47,682 nt of DNA, from contig JBEKOT010000004.1 in NCBI GenBank assembly GCA_049521495.1, positions 1 to 47,682 of the forward strand. The letters are read 5' to 3'. The DNA comes from CAWEPK01 sp049521495 (GTDB lineage Bacteria > Desulfobacterota > Syntrophorhabdia > Syntrophorhabdales > WCHB1-27). The first letter of the stretch is position 1; every line of letters begins with the position of its first letter. Positions 24,972 to 31,206 of the stretch are shown piece by piece. Below the pieces are notes generated by a model that was given only the letters and a program-made list of their open reading frames with translations, was not told the DNA's origin and made no database searches. The translations under genes were made by a program, and so were the position numbers.

Positions 24972-26018
24972 CTATTTAGCTTCCCGGTAGTTAATCCGCT
25001 GCCATGAATCGGCGTTTCCCAAGTAAATGGCGCCCTGTTGTCCCACTGCGGCAAAACCTGCGGCGCCGCGGCGGGCGAGCCCGTAAATCCATCCGTACGG
25101 AAAGGGCGGGTCGAGCTTGGGATTTGCCCACGTCTTACCGCAGTCGAGAGACACGAGAAAGGCCCGCTTGCCCATGATCACAACCGCGCCGTCTTTATCG
25201 CCTGTTATGGCGAACAGCTGGCTCTTGGGCGCGCGCGCATTGACCTTTGTCCACGACTTCCCGCCGTCCGTTGTTTTGATCACGCAGCCGTCTATACCGA
25301 CTGCCCAGGCCGTCGATGCATCTAGGGCCATCACGCCGAACAACTGGTCCCCCCCTTCCGCCTGGCCTGTCTCTTCAGAGAGGCGGAAAGAGCCTGCCTG
25401 CTTGCTCCATGTCTCTCCGTCTTTCGTATGGTAGATATAGCCATACTCGCCGACGGCCCATCCATTCCGGGCGTCACAAAAAGAGACGGCCTTCAGGATA
25501 AAATCTTCATCTTTGAACTGGACGGTCCATGTCTGGCCGCCGTTCTCAGTGTGTAGGATGTGCGTCCTCTCCGTGGCGATCCAGCCCTTGAGGGGGTTTG
25601 CGAAATAAACCCCCATGAGAAAAAAAGGAACCGGGCTCCGCTGTTTCTTCCACGTGCTGCCCCCGTCCGATGTGTGGATGATAGTGCCCCGGTCCCCCAC
25701 GGCCCAGCCGTTGCGGGAGTCAGGAAAGGAGATCGAGCTGAGGGTGAAGTCCGTACCCGTCTCCTGGGCCCTCCAGGTCCGGCCGCCGTCTTGCGTGTGT
25801 ACGACCGTGCCCCACCGTCCGCACGCCCAGCCGTGGGTCTCGTCCGGGAAGGTGACGGAGAACAGGTCGTCCCGCGGCGCCCGAAGCTCGTTCTGTTCAG
25901 TGGCAAAGACCGTACCTGCTAAAAGGGCGATGGGAAGGAGAATACCGAGGAGGAACATGGTGATGAAGACGCAAGCCTGATGTTGTCCCGGAAAATCGAA
26001 AGAGCCCTCCCTTCGCAC
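24972..26018 (-). CDS. YCF48-like/BNR beta-propeller secreted protein
   Basis: An exported protein of about 348 residues, built of repeated propeller blades of the form W-x-V/C-G..G.I.HT.DGG.TW, seen five to six times. This is the YCF48/photosystem II assembly-like fold, also found in outer-membrane-linked proteins that accompany DUF1302 and MMPL genes. GTG 26018 is preferred because AGGGGGGAT lies eight bases upstream; an in-frame ATG at 26051 without a good ribosome-binding site is the alternative. Either start leaves a long N-region before the signal-peptide core (MFLLGILLPIALLAG). It is the first gene of the TetR-linked cluster. Confidence 0.85.
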   Translation of the reverse strand: MRREGSFDFPGQHQACVFITMFLLGILLPIALLAGTVFATEQNELRAPRDDLFSVTFPDETHGWACGRWGTVVHTQDGGRTWRAQETGTDFTLSSISFPDSRNGWAVGDRGTIIHTSDGGSTWKKQRSPVPFFLMGVYFANPLKGWIATERTHILHTENGGQTWTVQFKDEDFILKAVSFCDARNGWAVGEYGYIYHTKDGETWSKQAGSFRLSEETGQAEGGDQLFGVMALDASTAWAVGIDGCVIKTTDGGKSWTKVNARAPKSQLFAITGDKDGAVVIMGKRAFLVSLDCGKTWANPKLDPPFPYGWIYGLARRGAAGFAAVGQQGAIYLGNADSWQRINYREAK

Positions 26019-26092
26019 GTTTCTATCCCCCCTGTCGGATTTGTGGAGCATCCGGAGTTATCTTACTTCCCTGCAATAATGTCTTCTCAGTT

Positions 26093-26122
26093 TATGTAAC
26101 AAACGTTCGATGGCTATGTCAA
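26093..26122 (-). promoter_or_regulatory. Promoter of the 14-gene catabolic cluster
   Basis: On the minus strand, TTGACA (26122-26117) is followed after 18 bases by TACATA (26098-26093), or after 17 by TTACAT. Transcription would start near 26086. The arrangement TTGACATA-N3-ATCGAACGTTTG-T-TACATA closely copies the tetR promoter, TTGACATA-N2-ATCGAACGTTTG-G-TATATA, pointing to one shared regulator. Confidence 0.7.
26101..26111 (-). promoter_or_regulatory. Probable TetR operator 1, inside the cluster promoter
   Basis: ATCGAACGTTT on the minus strand sits between the -35 and -10 hexamers, exactly as the same 11-mer does in the tetR promoter at 7991-8001. Confidence 0.6.
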
Positions 26123-26136
26123 CAAAAAAATGTATG

Positions 26137-26147
26137 AAACGTTCGAT
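26137..26147 (-). promoter_or_regulatory. Probable TetR operator 2, upstream of the cluster promoter
   Basis: A second exact ATCGAACGTTT on the minus strand lies 36 bases upstream of the first (centre to centre). Two sites at this spacing could give cooperative binding. Confidence 0.55.
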
Positions 26148-26474
26148 TTATTTTAAAAAAACTATTTATCTAACAGTTACAGGAACTTAGGCTTAAGGCA
26201 CACACCTCGAAGAGCGGGATGAGGCCCCTGAGAGGTCGTTCGATGTTCACCGCTTTGACGAGAGGCAGGGATACTCGTTCAATCGTTCGATCTAGAGAAT
26301 CCCCGCAGTAAGGCGCTTTCGGTTCATCGCGGAGTTGACAGGACCGGTTTCCGGCAGCAGTTTTTATATACATCCTTGCATGAGCCGCCGATAAAAGCCC
26401 CGGGCCCAGTGGGCAGACAAACACAAGTGGCACGGTTTGAAAGGGCGGCAGCGGGGAGTGAGGAGGTATCGCAA

Positions 26475-26882
26475 ATGAAAGGTTTTATTGTTCTTATCGC
26501 TGTCGCAGCCGTTTTCCTCTTCACCGGCGCAAGCTCTGCGCAGGTCGCCCTTTTTTGGGGAGGCACCGGACCCTTTATAGGACCGAGGGCGGACCAGTCG
26601 AACGTCTTCGGCGAGGGTCCGTTTCACTATGGCCAATATGCCGGTTTGGGCAGAAGCGGTGTCGGCGACCTGTACAGTCAGACGAATGAATGCCGCCTTT
26701 TCTACCACACTACCGCTGCCCTTAGGGACCGGTACAAGGCCAAGACCACCGAGTACGATCAAGCATTGAATAATCTCTCGGTGCCCAGAGAGCAGGTTGC
26801 CAGGCTCAAAGCAGAAGCAGAAAACGTTTATGACGAGATCCTGAAGAACGGACCTCGCCGAAACTTCCCCTGCCCCTGGTAA
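26475..26882 (+). CDS. Small secreted protein of unknown function
   Basis: A 135-residue protein starting at ATG 26475, eight bases after AGGAGG. A clear signal peptide (MKGFIVLIAVAAVFLFTGASSAQ) precedes a mature domain with a Gly/Phe-rich opening (ALFWGGTGPFIGPR) and a C-terminal amphipathic helix rich in Glu, Lys and Ala that ends in an NFPCPW tail. Two Cys residues in the mature part may form a disulfide. I recognise no family. It is divergent from the catabolic cluster and shares its upstream region, so co-regulation is possible but not shown. Confidence 0.72.
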   Translation: MKGFIVLIAVAAVFLFTGASSAQVALFWGGTGPFIGPRADQSNVFGEGPFHYGQYAGLGRSGVGDLYSQTNECRLFYHTTAALRDRYKAKTTEYDQALNNLSVPREQVARLKAEAENVYDEILKNGPRRNFPCPW

Positions 26883-26954
26883 GGCATTCGTATCTTCCCA
26901 AACGGCTTGTTTTTTGCCGGGTTTCTATCCGCGGCGAGATCGAGCGAACGGGAC

Positions 26955-29234
26955 CTACCAGGTGCCTGTTTTTAAATAGTCGTCGATAGCCTTGGCCGCC
27001 TTCCTGCCCGCGCCCATGGCAAGGATGACGGTGGCAGCGCCGGTCACGATGTCGCCGCCTGCGAAGACTCCCTTTCTGCTCGTCTTCCCCGTTTCAGGAT
27101 CGGCCTGGATGTTCCCGGACTTGCGGAGCTCAAGACCTTCCGTGCTCTGGGCGAGTATCGGGTTCGGGCCCTGGCCGATCGCTACGATCACGACCTCCAC
27201 GTCTATTATGTGCTCGGAGCCCTTGATCTCGACCGGTCTGCGCCTGCCCGACGCATCCGGTTCGCCAAGCTCCATCTTCACGCATTCTATGCCCGTCACC
27301 CAGTTCTTATCGTCGCCGACTATCCTTATGGGGTTCGTGAGGAGGCGGAAATCGATGCCCTCTTCTTCCGCGTGGTGTGCTTCCTCGGCCCTCGCAGGCA
27401 TCTCGGCCCTCGACCTGCGGTAAATGAGGTAGACGTGGTCTGCCCCGAGCCTCTTGGCGACCCTCGCCGAATCCATGGCCACGTTGCCTCCCCCGACGAC
27501 TGCGACTTTCTTCGCCATCCTTATCGGCGTATCGTATTCCGGGAATAAGTAGGCCTTCATCAGGTTGGCCCTCGTCAAGAACTCGTTGGCCGAATACACG
27601 CCGTTCAGGTTTTCCCCGGGTATGTTGAGGAAGTACGGGAGACCGGCGCCGGTGCCGACGAAAATAGCGTCGAAGCCCTCCGCGAAAAGCTCGTCCACAG
27701 TCGCCGTCTGGCCGATGATCTTATTAGTCTTTATTGTGACGCCCAGCTTCTGGACATAATCGACCTCGCGCTGGACAATGGCCTTCGGCAGCCTGAACTC
27801 CGGGATGCCGTAAACGAGGACGCCGCCGGCCTTGTGGAGGGCCTCGAAGATTGTAACGTCGTGGCCCATCTTGGCAAGCTCTCCGGCAACGGTCAGGCCC
27901 GCCGGCCCGGCGCCTATTACGGCCACGCGCTTGCCCGTCGGCTTGGGCTTCTCCGGAGTCCTTACATCTCCGGCGGCAAGCTCGTAGTCCGCCACGAACC
28001 GCTCGAGCCGGCCCACGGCTATAGGCTGCCCTTTTTTTCCGACCACGCACTTGCTCTCACACTGGGATTCCTGGGGGCAGACCCGGCCGCACACCGCAGG
28101 CAGGCTGTTCGTCTCCTTTATCGTGCGGATGGCGCCCATGAAGTCGCCTTCCTTGATCTTGCCTATGAATTGGGGTATCTGGACGGCCACCGGACAGCCT
28201 TCGACGCAAGAAGGCTTCTTGCAACCAAGGCAGCGTGCAGCCTCACGGAGCGCGTTTTCCCGGGTATAGCCGAGAGCAACCTCGTTGAAATTCTGGATCC
28301 TCAGCTTCGGCTCCTGTTCCGGCATCCTCTCCCGCTTCTTGCCCTTCTTAACCGCAACCTGCGCCTCGAGCTTGCATGTGTGGTCCCACATGGCGCGCCG
28401 CTCTTCCCTGTTGTACATCTGCTGGCGCTGCATCAGCTCCTTGAAGTTTACCTTATGGGCATCGAATTCCGGCCCGTCTACACAGACGAATTTCGTCTCC
28501 TCTCCGACCGTCGTCCTGCATCCGCCGCACATGCCCGTTCCGTCGATCATGATCGAGTTGAGACTGACGATGGTCTTGATACCGTGGACCCTCGTCACGT
28601 CCGAGACCGCTTTCATCATGATGACGGGGCCGATGGCGAGGACCAGGTCTATCTTGACATTCTCGGCTATAAGCCGCTTCAGCTCGTCCGTGACGAAGCC
28701 GTGGCGGCCGTACGTGCCGTCGTCGGTGGTCACGAAAAGCTCGTGGCTGATGGCCTTCATCTCATCTTCGAGGATAAGCATATCCTTGTTCCTCGCCCCT
28801 ATGATGGAGATGATCCTGTTCCCCGCTTGGTAGAGCGCCTTGGCGATAGGATAGACCGGGGCAACGCCCACGCCGCCGCCGACGCAGACAACCGTCCCGA
28901 ATTTTTCGATGTGGCTTGCCTTGCCCAAGGGCCCGACGACGTCGAGGACCACGTCGCCGACGTCGAACTGGCCCAGCTTCCTAGTGGAGGCCCCTACTTC
29001 CTGGAAAATAACCGTTATCTGACCCTTATCGCGGTCGAAATCGGCGACGGTGAGCGGTATGCGCTCCGCCCTGTCGTCTGCCCTGAGCACTACGAACTGG
29101 CCGGGCTTGACCTTTTTCGCTATATCCGGTACGGAGAGCTTCCACATGACCAGGGAAGGAGCGAGCTGCCGCTTCTCGAGTATCTCGTTGAGCCTTTGTT
29201 CCGTACCTTTCACTTTAGCCGCCTTGTTAGCCAT
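26955..29234 (-). CDS. Fused NfnA-NfnB: NADH-dependent ferredoxin:NADP+ oxidoreductase-like flavoprotein
   Basis: A 759-residue protein joining both subunits of the electron-bifurcating transhydrogenase Nfn. Residues 1-275 are the NfnA (FNR-like) half: FAD- and NAD-binding domains, then a [2Fe-2S] site (C236, C239, C251 after MIDGTGM). Residues 315-759 are the NfnB (glutamate synthase small-subunit-like) half: two [4Fe-4S] clusters (C335, C338, C343, C347 and C382, C386, C392, C396), the FAD loop GAGPAG (440-445) and the NADPH motif VGGGNVAMDSAR. It would balance NADH, NADPH and reduced ferredoxin. It ends an operon of redox-sensing signalling genes. A split copy lies at 38064-40336. Confidence 0.93.
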   Translation of the reverse strand: MANKAAKVKGTEQRLNEILEKRQLAPSLVMWKLSVPDIAKKVKPGQFVVLRADDRAERIPLTVADFDRDKGQITVIFQEVGASTRKLGQFDVGDVVLDVVGPLGKASHIEKFGTVVCVGGGVGVAPVYPIAKALYQAGNRIISIIGARNKDMLILEDEMKAISHELFVTTDDGTYGRHGFVTDELKRLIAENVKIDLVLAIGPVIMMKAVSDVTRVHGIKTIVSLNSIMIDGTGMCGGCRTTVGEETKFVCVDGPEFDAHKVNFKELMQRQQMYNREERRAMWDHTCKLEAQVAVKKGKKRERMPEQEPKLRIQNFNEVALGYTRENALREAARCLGCKKPSCVEGCPVAVQIPQFIGKIKEGDFMGAIRTIKETNSLPAVCGRVCPQESQCESKCVVGKKGQPIAVGRLERFVADYELAAGDVRTPEKPKPTGKRVAVIGAGPAGLTVAGELAKMGHDVTIFEALHKAGGVLVYGIPEFRLPKAIVQREVDYVQKLGVTIKTNKIIGQTATVDELFAEGFDAIFVGTGAGLPYFLNIPGENLNGVYSANEFLTRANLMKAYLFPEYDTPIRMAKKVAVVGGGNVAMDSARVAKRLGADHVYLIYRRSRAEMPARAEEAHHAEEEGIDFRLLTNPIRIVGDDKNWVTGIECVKMELGEPDASGRRRPVEIKGSEHIIDVEVVIVAIGQGPNPILAQSTEGLELRKSGNIQADPETGKTSRKGVFAGGDIVTGAATVILAMGAGRKAAKAIDDYLKTGTW

Positions 29235-29269
29235 GTCTTCTCCTTTCGTGATGTTATCCGCGATTCTTC

Positions 29270-30766
29270 TCAGGCCTCGCCCACCCGCTGCTTCATGGGA
29301 AGCCTGACGGTGAAAGTCGTGCCCTTACCTTCCTTGCTGGTCACCTCTATCCGGCCGAAGTGGGACTCGACTATCTTCTTGACGATAGAAAGGCCCAGGC
29401 CGGTGCCGGGCGTATATCTCGTCTGCGGCCCGGATACCCGGTAAAACTCTTCGAAGATGTGGGGCAGGCTCTCCTCGTCTATTCCCACCCCCGTATCCGC
29501 CACCTTGACATCGAGGAAATGGTTGCCGGGTTTTGCGCGGACGATTACCTTGCCCTGCTTCACGTTGTACTTGATCGCGTTCGAGATGAGGTTGGTGAAA
29601 AGCTGCTCCATCTCGCCGCGGTCGGCTTCAACCAAGGGCAGGGAATCGGGCAAGTCCACCTTGATGCGCAGCTCTTTCGCCTCGCCCTGCTGCCTGAGCA
29701 GGTCTACGGTGCTCCGCAGGATGCCGCTCAGGTCGAGGGGCTCCTTCTTTCTCACGACCTTCTTTGCTTCCAGCTTGATGAACTGGAGAAGGTCGTTCAC
29801 AAGGTCGAGGAGCGAGTGCGTCCTCGCCTTGGCGCGCTCCAGCATGTTGCGGTTCACCTCCGGGTCGCCGCCCGCAGCGCCCGTAAGAAACGCCGAAAGA
29901 TAGCCCTCGATGGCAGCGAGCGGGGCCCGCAGCTCATGGGCGACCATAGTGACGAACTGGGACTTTACCTGGTCGATCTCCTTAAGGCCCGTGATGTCCC
30001 GGAGCACGCTCACCACGCCGAGTTCCCGGCCTCCCTCATCCCGCACCGCCGACAGGTTGACCATCAGCGTCCGCGCTTCGGGCGCGCGCAGCTCTATCTC
30101 TTCCGACTGCACCGTGTACCGGGCGGAGTGCGGCGAATAGGCCTTGCCGATAATCTCCACCAGCTCTTTTTGGGGGATGATATCCGCCATGGCCCTGCCG
30201 GCCTCGAGCCGCCCGTTGAGGTCGAGCATCTTTACGACCGCCGGGTTCCAGAGGGCAAGCTGCTTGTCGCGGTTGAAAACCAGTATGCCGTCCACCAGCG
30301 AATCGACGATTGCATGTATTTTCGATGTCTCATTTGCAACTTCCAGGAGCTTCTGGTCCCGCTCCTCCATCAACTGCCGGGCCTGCATGCGAAGCCGCCT
30401 GGTCTCGATGCCCCTGTTGACGACGGCGAGAAGCTGGTCCGGCGTAAAGGGTTTGGGCACGTAATCGTACGCCCCGTGCTTCATCGCATCGACAGCCGTC
30501 TCCACCGTCGCGAACCCGGTGATCACGATCATTATGATCTCGGGGTCATAGGCTCGCACGCGCTCCATCATCTCGAGGCCGCCCATGAGGGGCATCATGA
30601 GGTCTACCAGGAGCAGGTCGAAGTCTTGCCCGCGGACTTTCTCGAGCCCCTCCTTGCCGTCCTCAGCGACTTCCACCGAATAGCCCTCGGGTGCCAGGAT
30701 TCTCCTGCACCCCTCACGGATCCCCCGCTCGTCGTCAACGACCAGTATTCGCCCGGGCTTGTCCAT
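29270..30766 (-). CDS. REC-PAS-histidine kinase (response-regulator-headed sensor kinase)
   Basis: A 498-residue signalling protein. It has an N-terminal receiver domain (phospho-acceptor D55 in LLLVDLMMP, K105 in VPKPF), a short coiled coil, a PAS domain (about 145-260), a HisKA dimerisation domain with H277 in MVAHELRAPL, and an HATPase domain with N, G1 (DTGVGID) and G2 (GTGLGLSIV) boxes. There is no membrane segment, so it is cytosolic. It probably receives phosphate from the upstream [FeFe]-hydrogenase-like kinase or relays with the single-domain regulator next to it. Its direct output is not evident. It lies 35 bases before the fused Nfn gene. Confidence 0.93.
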   Translation of the reverse strand: MDKPGRILVVDDERGIREGCRRILAPEGYSVEVAEDGKEGLEKVRGQDFDLLLVDLMMPLMGGLEMMERVRAYDPEIIMIVITGFATVETAVDAMKHGAYDYVPKPFTPDQLLAVVNRGIETRRLRMQARQLMEERDQKLLEVANETSKIHAIVDSLVDGILVFNRDKQLALWNPAVVKMLDLNGRLEAGRAMADIIPQKELVEIIGKAYSPHSARYTVQSEEIELRAPEARTLMVNLSAVRDEGGRELGVVSVLRDITGLKEIDQVKSQFVTMVAHELRAPLAAIEGYLSAFLTGAAGGDPEVNRNMLERAKARTHSLLDLVNDLLQFIKLEAKKVVRKKEPLDLSGILRSTVDLLRQQGEAKELRIKVDLPDSLPLVEADRGEMEQLFTNLISNAIKYNVKQGKVIVRAKPGNHFLDVKVADTGVGIDEESLPHIFEEFYRVSGPQTRYTPGTGLGLSIVKKIVESHFGRIEVTSKEGKGTTFTVRLPMKQRVGEA

Positions 30767-30798
30767 TAACCGTCAGGCCTCCTTAGCGCCCATGCCGC

Positions 30799-31206
30799 CT
30801 ACAGATCGCCCTTGCTCCTCGCGAGCAGGTCCTGCACGCGCTTGAGCAGCTCCTCCGGCAGCAAGGGCTTGCTGGCATAGTCGTCCGTTTTCATCCAGTA
30901 GCCGTCCAGCTCCTGGGAGAAATCATACCCCGTAGACTCCGCTACCGCAGTGAGCAGGAGGACCGGGATGTTCTTGTACAGGGGGTCGGCCTTGAGCGTC
31001 TTTGCGAAGCCGAAACCTGAGTCATGCTTTTCCATCATCAGGTCGAGAACGATCAGGTCCGGCTGCTCGAACCTGACCTTGTCGAGTCCCTCTCTGCTTG
31101 AAAAAGCGGCCGCCACTTCGTAGCCGTGGTTCTCAAGCACGGCCCTGTTCAGGTCGACAAAGTCGACATCGTCATCCACGAGCAAGATTTTTACCTTTTT
31201 GTCCAT
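30799..31206 (-). CDS. Single-domain response regulator (REC)
   Basis: A 135-residue CheY-like receiver without an output domain. Acidic residues D11-D13, phospho-acceptor D55 in IVLDLMM, and K114 in YASKPLLPE are present. An extra loop (around residues 90-108, GYDFSQELDGYWMKTDD) lengthens the alpha4-beta5 region. It overlaps the 3' end of the sensor kinase gene by 35 bases but has its own GGAGG ribosome-binding site, so the two must be produced together. It probably acts as phosphate shuttle between the sensor and the REC-PAS kinase. Confidence 0.9.
   Translation of the reverse strand: MDKKVKILLVDDDVDFVDLNRAVLENHGYEVAAAFSSREGLDKVRFEQPDLIVLDLMMEKHDSGFGFAKTLKADPLYKNIPVLLLTAVAESTGYDFSQELDGYWMKTDDYASKPLLPEELLKRVQDLLARSKGDL

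Larger units (their letters stand above)
26052..26474. other. 423-base intergenic control region
   Basis: The gap between the divergent YCF48 gene and the small secreted-protein gene holds no credible gene. The minus-strand promoter and the two operators occupy 26093-26147. Two further CGTTCGAT octamers lie at 26237-26244 and 26284-26291. A TTGACA at 26335-26340 (plus) has no -10 at a normal distance. Confidence 0.6.

Noticed and set aside
26335..26370. Plus-strand promoter for the secreted-protein gene (TTGACA 26335, TATATA 26365)
   Set aside because: The spacing of 24 bases is too long for a sigma-70 promoter.
26883..26954. Terminator between the secreted-protein gene and the fused Nfn gene
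   Set aside because: Only a four-base stem (CGGC/GCCG) with a T-rich loop is visible; too weak to call.
27834..29444. 536-residue plus-strand open frame
   Set aside because: Antisense to the fused Nfn gene, whose Fe-S and nucleotide motifs are unambiguous; no recognisable domain in this frame.
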